A stretch of 64,000 nucleotides of DNA from Marinimicrobium agarilyticum DSM 16975 (GTDB taxonomy: Bacteria > Pseudomonadota > Gammaproteobacteria > Pseudomonadales > Cellvibrionaceae): positions 376,857 through 440,856 of the forward strand of contig NZ_KE384008.1 of the NCBI RefSeq assembly GCF_000423345.1, written 5' to 3'. Of the stretch, positions 9,009-17,500 are shown piece by piece (position 1 is the first letter of the stretch; each line of letters opens with the position of its first letter). The notes below the pieces were generated by a model. It was not told the origin of the DNA. It did not search any database and saw only the letters and a program-made list of their open reading frames with translations. A program made the translations under genes and the position numbers.

Positions 9009-10931
9009 CTACCAACGCTCTTCAGTCCCTTCACCTTCCGTCTCCCCTCGCAACCGCTCCAACCGCCGCTGCTGACTCTGATACTCAAACTTGCGCCGCA
9101 ACAACCCACCCGGATCATCCGGCACACGCCGCAACCACTGCTCCATCGACTGACGCTCCTCATCACTCACATCCCCCTCCTCAAGGCGAGCCCCCTGCGC
9201 CCGGGCATCCCCCTCCTGACCATCCTGAGCCTCTCCTTGAGCGCCCGCCGAACGGGAAGACTGCTGTTGCCCCTCAGACGCCTGCTGTCCGCTCTCACCC
9301 TGCGCCGAAGACGACTGTTGCTCACCGGACTGGCCTTCAGAGCCCTCTTCGCCGGAACGACTGCTCTGACTCTCGCCGCCTTGGTTTTGCCCCTGATTCT
9401 TCTGCCCCTGCTGATCCGACGGGTCCTGGGATTGCTGGCCTTGCGAACTGTCGGAGCCCTCACCCTGCTGGGACTGCTCCTGGTCGCTCTGATCGCCTTG
9501 CTTTTCGCCATCCTGCTGCTGTTGGTTTTGCTGTTTTTGTTGCTGTTTCTGCTCCAGCAAGCGTTGCACCAGCGCCTTATTGGCTTGGGCATCGCTCATA
9601 TCCGGGGACTTCTCCAGCGCGGACTCATAAGCCTCAAGCGCAGCCTCCAGATCTCCGGCCCGGGCCATGGCATTCCCCCGATTGTAGTCCGCCCGTGCGC
9701 TGTCACTCTGAGCAAATGCCTCAGCGGCGGCTTTATAGTCCTCAGCGCGGTAGAGCGCCGAGCCTTTCCACTCCGGGTTTTCGAAACGCTCGGCCGCCTC
9801 TTTCGGCTGCTCTTGCGCCAGTGCCCGGGCCCCACGCTGGTCGGGGGTCAGCCAGGGCGCCAACCAGTCTTGCGCCTGGGCGGGCTGAGGTGCAAGCAGA
9901 CCCAAAAGGGGCAGTGCGACCACAACGGCCAAAAGGCCGCGACGGAAGCTGAACAGGACAATGGGCAATAACAACAGCGCCAACCAATGTCCCCGGTCTT
10001 GCCAGACATCAAACTCCCGCTCCAGCTCACGCTCTTCACTTTTCACAAAGGCGGGAGTTTCCAATAACCATTCCACATCGTCGGCACTGGCATCAATGCG
10101 TTCATATCGTCCTCCGGTGCGACCGGCCAGCCGCTCTAACCGGTCTTGCTCCAGTTGAGCGACAACGATTTCGCCCTGACGATTGCGCACAAAGCCGCCG
10201 CGTTCGTTGGGTATGGGGGCCCCTTCGGCGGTGCCAACGCCCAGAACGGACAGCCTGAAATCCGTGCCTTCCAATTGGTCGAGCATCGAATTTACCGCCT
10301 TTTCCACCACTCCATCGGTGATCAGCAGAATCTGGCCTTCGGTAATACCGGCGTCTTCAAAAAGCTGCTTGGCCATGTCGATGGCCGCTTCGGGTCGGCT
10401 GCCGGGGGTAGGCATTATGTTCGGGTGCAGGGCGGTCAGCAGGCTGCGTATGGTGGCGGTGTCGTCGGTAAGCGGGGAGACGGCATGGGCATCCCCGGCG
10501 TAAGCAATCAGGCCGGTAAAACCCTCTTTGCGCTCGCGCAATACGTCGGCAATTTTCAGGCGCGCGCGTACCAGTCGAGACGGCGTCAGATCCTCCGCCA
10601 ACATCGAGGGCGACAGATCCAGAATGATCATCAGTGCATTTTCTGCCCGGTGTACCGGCATGGGCCGCTTCTCCCAGGTGGGGCCCGCCAGGGCGAATAC
10701 CCCGATGAGCCAGGCGACAAGCAGCCCCCATAAATATGAGTGACGCTTCTGACGACTGCCGGAGTCGACCAGGTGGCGCAGTAACTCCGGTGCAATCAAC
10801 TGCCGCCACTGACGCGCCTGATGGCCCTGGCGCCACAGCAATAATGTCAGCAGTAGTGCGGGGAGCAGTGCCAGCAGCCAGAGGGGCCTAAGCCAGTGGA
10901 AGTCGTTCAACGCGCTCAGTAGGGCATCCAT
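9009..10931 (-). CDS. BatB-BatC fusion: VWA domain plus TPR protein
   Basis: 640 residues combining what are separate BatB and BatC proteins elsewhere. Two membrane helices precede a von Willebrand A domain whose MIDAS metal site reads LDLSPSMLAEDLTPSR. A further membrane segment pair near residue 330 follows, then TPR-like helices (YNRGNAMARAGDLEAALEAY). A Gln/Ser/Gly-rich low-complexity tail covers about residues 455-580, and a conserved short C terminus (MEQWLRRVPDDPGGLLRRKF) ends the protein. The start was placed at 10931, where ATG overlaps the stop of the upstream VWA gene (TGATG). It acts at the inner membrane with MoxR. Confidence 0.92.
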   Translation of the reverse strand: MDALLSALNDFHWLRPLWLLALLPALLLTLLLWRQGHQARQWRQLIAPELLRHLVDSGSRQKRHSYLWGLLVAWLIGVFALAGPTWEKRPMPVHRAENALMIILDLSPSMLAEDLTPSRLVRARLKIADVLRERKEGFTGLIAYAGDAHAVSPLTDDTATIRSLLTALHPNIMPTPGSRPEAAIDMAKQLFEDAGITEGQILLITDGVVEKAVNSMLDQLEGTDFRLSVLGVGTAEGAPIPNERGGFVRNRQGEIVVAQLEQDRLERLAGRTGGRYERIDASADDVEWLLETPAFVKSEERELEREFDVWQDRGHWLALLLLPIVLFSFRRGLLAVVVALPLLGLLAPQPAQAQDWLAPWLTPDQRGARALAQEQPKEAAERFENPEWKGSALYRAEDYKAAAEAFAQSDSARADYNRGNAMARAGDLEAALEAYESALEKSPDMSDAQANKALVQRLLEQKQQQKQQNQQQQDGEKQGDQSDQEQSQQGEGSDSSQGQQSQDPSDQQGQKNQGQNQGGESQSSRSGEEGSEGQSGEQQSSSAQGESGQQASEGQQQSSRSAGAQGEAQDGQEGDARAQGARLEEGDVSDEERQSMEQWLRRVPDDPGGLLRRKFEYQSQQRRLERLRGETEGEGTEERW

Positions 10932-11926
10932 CAGGCAGTACCTCCCCGGTTGCTCAACCAACGGTCTCCGGCCATTAAAACGCTCAGCAAAAACGCGAAC
11001 GCCAAAGGCCAGTGCGTCAGGCTCTGGGTGGGCCGATAGGTTTCCTCTTCGAATTCAATAGGCTCCAGGCGGTTCAGGGTTTCCTGCACCTGGTGCAGTT
11101 CCTCCAGACTGCGCGCGCGGAAGTAGCGACCCCCGGTCTGGGCGGCCACTTCGCGCAGCGTCTCTTCATCCAGATCCCGCGAAGGGTTGACCTGACGCTG
11201 ACCAAAAATGGTCTGGGTGGTCATTCTCTCCGCGCCGAAGCCGATGGTGTAGATGGTGACATCATTCTGCTCGGCCAGATAGGCGGCTCGTTGCGGAGTC
11301 AGCTCGCCGGCGTTGTTGGCGCCGTCGGTCAGCAGAATCAGGACGCGGCTGGCCTCCGGGCGGTTGCGCAGGCGTTTCACGGACAGGCCAATGGCATCCC
11401 CGATGGCGGTCTTCTCACCGGCAAAGCCGATTTGGGCTTCCTGAAGCAGGGTGTAGACCGTCTGCCGGTCGTAGGTCAGTGGAGCCTGCAAGTAGGCACG
11501 GGTGCCAAACAGCACCAGCCCCAGGCGATCGCTTTTGCGTTCGCGCACAAACTCGCCCACCACCGCTTTGACGGCCTGAAGGCGGTTGATCGGTTGCCCC
11601 TGATACTGCATATCTTCAATTTCCATGCTGCCGGAGATGTCCACGGCCAGCAGCAGGTCTCGCCCGCTACTGGGCATGGCGATGGGTTCACCCACCCATT
11701 GGGGGTGGCTGGCGCCCGTCAGGGTGGCCCCCCAGATCAACCAAAGGGCGAGGGCCGTCAGCCAGCGACGTTCAGTGCCGACGGTGCGCTGCTCCTCCAG
11801 CTTTCTCAGGCGGCCGAAGAAGGGGACCCGCAGCGCGGTTTCCCGGCTCGGCTCCTCCGGCAGAAAAAGCGCCAACAACGGCAGGGGCAGCAGGAAAAAC
11901 AACCAGGGCCAATCGAACTCAAGCAT
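10931..11926 (-). CDS. batA: BatA-like VWA-domain membrane protein
   Basis: 331 residues. The N terminus has the usual hydrophobic hairpin (LEFDWPWLFFLLPLPLLALF and a second helix near residue 60). A von Willebrand A domain follows with the MIDAS motif AVDISGSMEIEDM near residue 90 and the conserved LLTDGANNAGE. A C-terminal membrane helix (WPLAFAFLLSVLMA) completes the BatA layout. VWA domains of this type are presumed to hold partner proteins remodelled by the MoxR ATPase. The start overlaps the DUF4381 gene by eight bases and the stop overlaps the batB/C start, as expected for a tightly coupled operon. Confidence 0.92.
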   Translation of the reverse strand: MLEFDWPWLFFLLPLPLLALFLPEEPSRETALRVPFFGRLRKLEEQRTVGTERRWLTALALWLIWGATLTGASHPQWVGEPIAMPSSGRDLLLAVDISGSMEIEDMQYQGQPINRLQAVKAVVGEFVRERKSDRLGLVLFGTRAYLQAPLTYDRQTVYTLLQEAQIGFAGEKTAIGDAIGLSVKRLRNRPEASRVLILLTDGANNAGELTPQRAAYLAEQNDVTIYTIGFGAERMTTQTIFGQRQVNPSRDLDEETLREVAAQTGGRYFRARSLEELHQVQETLNRLEPIEFEEETYRPTQSLTHWPLAFAFLLSVLMAGDRWLSNRGGTA

Positions 11927-12467
11927 TGCCGACCTCCGCCATCAAATGGGGAAGGGTTTTGCGGTTGAGCGAGTGGCGTTTGATCCATCGGGCCGCCAGA
12001 GCGTCCAGGCTCGCCACATCCACAGCGGGGTTGGGTTGATAGGGGCCTTGGGCGAGCGCCGCTCCCGGGCCCTCGGTGAAGCCGTTGCCGACCGGTGCGC
12101 TGGCATCCAGGAAGCGGAGCCAGCGCTGACCGCCCAAGGTCGCGACGTCACTGTGACGGTTTGCCGGTAGGGCACTGAGGGCGGTCCGGCGCAATAGCTC
12201 GCTGACGGTCTGCAGATAAACGCGGCTCGCCGCGGCTGAGTCGTCGGCCTCGTCGCGGTAACGCTGATAGGCATGGCGCAGCACCGCCAACGCCTCCTGG
12301 CGGTAGCGTTGCCGGCGTCGGCGTGCCCGCCAACGCCAGACAATCAGCCCGAGGGCGATCAGCAGCAGGGCAATCAGCAGCCACCAGCCCCAGGCCAGCG
12401 GCCACCAGCCGACGGGTTCGGGTAGATGAATATCCTTCAGTTGTGCCAATGGGTCTTGCGGATTCAC
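11919..12467 (-). CDS. DUF4381 single-pass membrane protein of the Bat operon
   Basis: 182 residues. After a short N-terminal segment with LKDIHLPEPVGWWPLAWGWW, one long transmembrane helix (about residues 22-46) leads into a strongly basic stretch (WRWRARRRRQRYRQ) and a cytoplasmic helical domain. The PEPVGWWPLAWGWW motif is typical of DUF4381, which almost always sits between DUF58 and BatA genes. Its biochemical role is unknown; position and topology suggest a membrane adaptor of the MoxR complex. It begins two bases after the DUF58 stop and overlaps batA by eight bases. Confidence 0.88.
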   Translation of the reverse strand: MNPQDPLAQLKDIHLPEPVGWWPLAWGWWLLIALLLIALGLIVWRWRARRRRQRYRQEALAVLRHAYQRYRDEADDSAAASRVYLQTVSELLRRTALSALPANRHSDVATLGGQRWLRFLDASAPVGNGFTEGPGAALAQGPYQPNPAVDVASLDALAARWIKRHSLNRKTLPHLMAEVGNA

Positions 12468-12469
12468 AG

Positions 12470-13447
12470 TCAGCCTCGCGGACGCCGGCGGGCGCCAAAG
12501 CGCTCACGCAACAGCGAATGAATATCGTCGTCAGTGGCATAGGACAGAAGCGGCAGCGACAGACGCTGGCAACGTTCGGTCAGGCGCGCCAGGTGTTGCT
12601 CGAAGTCTTCCCGGTAGGCCCGCTGGAAAGACCGGTCCTGGGCGGGAAGCTGTAACCGATCGCGACCGTCGCTTACGGTCAGGTTGTGGTTGCTCGCCAG
12701 TTCCCGCTCGAGCGGGTCGTAGACGTGCATCAGCGTGACATCAGTGTGTCGCGCCAGTTCGAACAGCTGCTGCTCGCAGCGGCGGTTGAAGTCGTGAAAA
12801 TCGCTGATGATAAACACGGCACTGCCGGGTTTGGACACGCGTCGGGTATCCGAGAGGATGGTCTCCAGGCTGATGCCCCCCGGGCTCGGCAAGGGTGATT
12901 CCAACTCCCGATTGAAGTCGTGCATCTGGTGCAACAGCTCCAGAGCGGCGTGTTGGCTGCGCCGGGCCCGAATGTCCCGTTGCGCGTGATCGCCGAAGAC
13001 CAGACCGCCAATGCGATCGCTCTGGTTGAGAGCGGCCCAGGCGATTGTCGCGCCGATGTGGGTGGTCAGCACCGATTTGAAGCAGGTGCGGCTGCCGAAA
13101 AACATGGAGGCGCGTTGATCCGCCACGACGAATACCGGTCTTTCGCGCTCCTCCCGAAAGACTTTGGTGTGGGGCACCTGAGTGCGGGCCGTAACCCGCC
13201 AGTCGATGGTGCGCACATCGTCGCCGGGTTGGTACAGCCTGACTTCCTCAAAATCCACGCCGCGCCCGCGCATGCGGGTGCGAACGCCACCCGTTAGCAG
13301 ACTGCGGGCCGGGCGGCGGGCGAACAGTTTCAGATCCCGGGCGACAAACCGCAATCGAAGCAGATCCGCCAGCTCGCAGTAGGCGCCGCTGGGGGACAGG
13401 TTGCCGGGGCTCTTCGCGTGTCGGGTCGGACGTTGAGGCATCGCCAT
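12470..13447 (-). CDS. DUF58 domain protein of the MoxR/Bat operon
   Basis: 325 residues. It carries the DUF58 signature FEEVRLYQPGDDVRTIDWRV and continues into a VWA-like fold with FVVADQRASMFFGS and FIISDFHDFNRR. No membrane helix is seen, so this is the soluble member of the complex. The start ATG at 13447 overlaps the moxR stop (TGATG); the frame is open further upstream, but that part only shadows moxR. DUF58 proteins partner MoxR ATPases in many bacteria, probably as a bridge to the membrane VWA proteins. The precise client is unknown. Confidence 0.92.
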   Translation of the reverse strand: MAMPQRPTRHAKSPGNLSPSGAYCELADLLRLRFVARDLKLFARRPARSLLTGGVRTRMRGRGVDFEEVRLYQPGDDVRTIDWRVTARTQVPHTKVFREERERPVFVVADQRASMFFGSRTCFKSVLTTHIGATIAWAALNQSDRIGGLVFGDHAQRDIRARRSQHAALELLHQMHDFNRELESPLPSPGGISLETILSDTRRVSKPGSAVFIISDFHDFNRRCEQQLFELARHTDVTLMHVYDPLERELASNHNLTVSDGRDRLQLPAQDRSFQRAYREDFEQHLARLTERCQRLSLPLLSYATDDDIHSLLRERFGARRRPRG

Positions 13448-14406
13448 CAGGCCACCGGCACCACGTCCAACAGTCGATCGATGGCTCTCTCCCGACTGAC
13501 GCCCGTCGCTTCCGCCTCGAAGCTCAGAATCAGACGGTGACGCAAGACATCGTGGGCGATGCCGCGGACGTCGTCCGGGCTGACATAGTCCCGGCCTTCG
13601 AGCCAGGCGTGGGCCCGGGCGCAACGGTCCAGGGCGATGGTGGCGCGGGGGCTGGCGCCGTACTCCAGCCACTGGGCCAATTCCTCGTCGTACTCTTCCG
13701 GGCGCCGGCTGGCATTGATCAACTGGATAATGTACTCCTCCACCGGTTCGGCCATGTGAATGGCCAGTACCGCCTGGCGCGCTTCAAACAGCGCTTCTTG
13801 GCTCACCTCAGCGGGTGCGGGTGTCTCCGCGTGGGCGGCCTCGGCCCGCGCCAACTTGAGAATACGGCGTTCGGCCTCAACGTTCGGGTAGTCAACCAGG
13901 ACCTGCATCAGGAACCGGTCAAGCTGGGCTTCGGGAAGGGGGTAGGTGCCTTCCTGCTCGATCGGGTTCTGGGTCGCCATTACCATAAACAACGCCGGCA
14001 GGGGGTAGGTGGTACTGCCCACGCTCACTTGTCGTTCGGCCATGGCCTCCAGGAGTGCCGACTGGACTTTTGCCGGCGCGCGGTTGATTTCGTCACTTAA
14101 GACCAGATTATGAAAGATCGGGCCGGGCTGAAATTCGAACCGGTTTTGCTCGGGGCGGTAGATGTCCGTCCCGGTCACATCCGAGGGAAGCAAATCCGGA
14201 GTGAACTGAATGCGATGAAAATTGCCTTCAACAGCCTCGGACAGGGTTTTGATGGCCTTGGTTTTTGCCAACCCCGGCGCCCCTTCCACCAAGAGGTGGC
14301 CGTCGGCAAGAAGGGCAATCAGCATGCGTTGAACCAGATGCTCCTGACCGACAATTTGTTGATTGAGCCAGTGATTCAGGGTGTGTAACGCGTCGTAAGC
14401 CTGCAT
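13447..14406 (-). CDS. moxR: MoxR-family AAA+ ATPase
   Basis: 319 residues, normal for the family. The Walker A loop is GAPGLAKTK near residues 42-50, Walker B lies in NLVLSDEINRAP near residue 105, and sensor motifs include MVMATQNPIEQEGTYPLPEAQ. MoxR proteins are chaperone-like ATPases that work with VWA-domain partners, here all encoded downstream in one transcript. I chose the ATG at 14406 (MQAYDALH) because a GGGGA ribosome-binding site precedes it and family members start there; the 46-codon upstream extension is not family-like. It is the first gene of the operon and is divergent from the glutamate dehydrogenase gene. Confidence 0.93.
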   Translation of the reverse strand: MQAYDALHTLNHWLNQQIVGQEHLVQRMLIALLADGHLLVEGAPGLAKTKAIKTLSEAVEGNFHRIQFTPDLLPSDVTGTDIYRPEQNRFEFQPGPIFHNLVLSDEINRAPAKVQSALLEAMAERQVSVGSTTYPLPALFMVMATQNPIEQEGTYPLPEAQLDRFLMQVLVDYPNVEAERRILKLARAEAAHAETPAPAEVSQEALFEARQAVLAIHMAEPVEEYIIQLINASRRPEEYDEELAQWLEYGASPRATIALDRCARAHAWLEGRDYVSPDDVRGIAHDVLRHRLILSFEAEATGVSRERAIDRLLDVVPVA

Positions 14407-14597
14407 GAGTCCCCACTTATTGTTGCTTAAAATCTGATCAGGTGCGCGAGTAGCGCTGTGAGATTGTTCTAGACTCACCTTATTGGCGTCAGTTCCCCGC
14501 TTTTTCAAGCACTTGCGCTCGACAAGTCTACACCCAGAGACCAAACTGATAACTGGGTCGCCAACATCATATCCGCGAACCGTGAAAAGGAGGCTGA
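14407..14597. promoter_or_regulatory. Divergent promoter region between moxR and the NAD-glutamate dehydrogenase gene
   Basis: These 191 bases must hold the promoters for the bat operon (leftward) and for the dehydrogenase (rightward). A spaced inverted repeat ACCCAG (14532-14537) and CTGGGT (14553-14558) lies about 40 bases upstream of the dehydrogenase start and could be an operator or leader hairpin. A strong AAAGGAGG ribosome-binding site precedes 14598. I could not assign confident -10/-35 boxes. Confidence 0.45.
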
Positions 14598-17500
14598 ATG
14601 GATAGACGCTTGGTCGATGCCGAGGACAGAGAAGGACTGTTCTCCGACTTGGACGAATGGGCTGGAAAATCCGTGCCAGAGGCGGACTGGCCGCAGTGGC
14701 AAACGTTCAGCCGGGCTTTTTTTGCCCGCCTGCCTTTGAGTGAATGGGTGGGGCGCCCTCTGACCGATGTGTTCGGCGCGGTTTTCAGTGCCTGGCACTT
14801 GGTTCAACGTCACCAGCCGAGTAAACCGGTGGTGAAGCTGTTCAACCCCTCACTGGAAGAAGACGGCTGGCTCTGTCCTCACAGCGTATTGCTGGTGCAG
14901 CAACAGGATATGCCGTTTCTGGTGGACTCCATTCGGGTCGAGCTGAACCGTCGCAATATTGCCATCCACAGCATCAAGAGTACGGTGGTCAAAGTCGAGC
15001 GGGATGCGAAACATCGTCTGCGTCGACTCTGGCCGGCCAATAGCGTTGAGGTGGAAGAGGCACCGAAAGAGGCGCCGGCGGAAGCCATCATCTACATGGA
15101 AATTCGCCTGCACACGGATCCAAAGGTGCTCAAGCAGATCAGTCGCTCACTGCTGACGGTCATGGCTCAGGTTCGTACGGTGGTAGAGGACTATCAGCCG
15201 TTGATGCGGGTGACTGAAGCGGTCTCACAGCAGTTGGCGCGGGCGCGGGAAATGCCGCTAAACCAGAAAGTGGCCGAGAGCCAGCGCTTTTTGTCCTGGT
15301 TGCAGGATGACCATTTCACCTTCATGGGCTATACCGAGTACGACCTGGTGCAAGAGCGTGGCAGCCAGTGGCTCTGTGAGCGTGAAGACGCAAGGCTCGG
15401 GTTGTTCAAGCGCGACAATGCGGCGCCGGATCGCAAACCGGTCAATGACGACACTCCCGGTAGCCTGCAGTTTCATCTCTCGCCCAAGCTCATTGCTTTT
15501 TCCAAGGCGCCCGAGCGGTCCCGTGTGCATCGCCAGGCCTATTCGGACTACATCGTCATCAAACGGTTCGATGAAGATGGGCGCTTTTGTGGCGAGGCCC
15601 GTATTCTCGGGCTGTACACCTCCGCCGTGTACACGTTGAGCCCGTACGAAATTCCCTTGTTACAGGAAAAAGTTTCCGAAGTGTTTGATCGCTCGGGGCT
15701 GGACTCCAAAAGCCACGACGGCAAGGCCTTGCGGCAGATACTGGAAACCTTCCCGCGCGATGAGCTGTTCCAGAGCAGTACCAGCCAGCTCTATGAAATC
15801 GCCACCGGTGTGGCGGAGATCAACGAACGCTATCGAGTACGGCTTTTCATCCGGCCCGATTCCTTCGGAAAGTTTGTCAGCTGCCTGGTGTATGTGCCGA
15901 GGGACCTGTTCACCACGCGAATCCGCGTCAAGATTCAAACCTTGCTGGGCAAAGCCCTGGGTGCGGAAGAGGTCGAGTTCAACACCTATTTTTCTGAATC
16001 CATTCTGGCCCGGGTGCACCTGGTGTTCCGTATTGAGGGCGATGAGCACCCGCGCTATGACGTCAGCCACCTGGAAGCGCAAATCGTCGAAATTACGCGC
16101 TCCTGGGAAGATCAGCTGCTGGAAGCCTTGACCGAAGCCAAAGGCGAGGAGCGTGCTGTCAAACTCCTGGAAGAGTATCAGGAGGCGTTTCCGTCCGCCT
16201 ATCGCGAACACTTTGATGCGCGAGTGGCGGTTCAGGATCTGGATTATATTCTGGGACTGGGGGGCAACGGCGATCTGGCGTTGAGTTTCTACCAGCCCTC
16301 TGAGAGTGCAAGCGGTGAGCTGCGCTTTAAAGTTTTTCGCCGCCACGCCCCTATTGAATTGTCAGATGTGATTCCGGTGCTGGAACACCTTGGCCTGAGA
16401 GTCATTGCCGAGCACCCGTACAAAGTGGTGTCTGCCGGGGGCGAAGAGACTCATCTACATAACTTCCAACTGACCTACGACGCACCTCAGCGGCTGGATA
16501 TTGCTTCTGTGCGGAAAAATTTTCAGGAAGCCTTTGCTGCGGTATGGCGTGGCGATGCGGAAAGCGACGGGTTTAACCGGCTGGTGTTGGGGGCTCAATT
16601 GACCTGGCGGGAAGTCAGTGTCTTGCGCGCCCTGGCGGCTTATATGCATCAGACGCTATCCAATTTTACCGAAGGTTACATTGCCTCAGCGCTGGTGAAT
16701 CATGCCAAAATCACTCGCGAACTGATGGCGTTGTTCAAGGCGCAATTCGACCCCAATACGGGCGCTAACAAAACGGAGCGGCACTTGTCCGCCCGCGACC
16801 GTATCATCCAAGCCCTGGACAAGGTGTCGAACCTCAATGAAGACCGCATCATCCGGCGCTACCTGGCGATTCTCGAAGGCTGTGTGCGCACCAACTATTT
16901 CCAGACCGATGCCAATGGAAAGCCGAAGCCGTATCTGTCATTGAAATTGATGCCGCGTCGGATCCCGGACATTCCCGAGCCGCGGCCATTGTATGAAATT
17001 TTTGTCTATTCCCCCCGTATGGAAGGGGTTCATCTGCGAGCGGGTAAAGTGGCCCGTGGTGGGCTTCGCTGGTCCGATCGTCTGCAGGACTACCGAACCG
17101 AAGTGTTGGGGTTGGTCAAAGCCCAACAGGTCAAGAACGCGGTGATCGTTCCCAACGGAGCAAAAGGGGGCTTCGTCTGCAAACGCCCGCCCAGCAGTGG
17201 GGATCGCCAGGCGCTGCAACAAGAAGCCATTCGCTGTTATCAGACGCTCATTCGCGGCATGCTCGACTTGACCGATAACCTGGTGGACGGCGACATTGCT
17301 CCCCCGAAAAACGTCCTCCGTCTTGATGAGGACGATCCCTACCTGGTGGTGGCGGCGGACAAAGGAACGGCCACGTTCTCCGACATCGCCAATGAGATAT
17401 CAGCCGAGTATGGCCACTGGTTGGGCGACGCCTTTGCCTCCGGTGGCAGTCGCGGGTATGACCACAAGGCAATGGGTATTACCGCCCGAGGGGCCTGGGT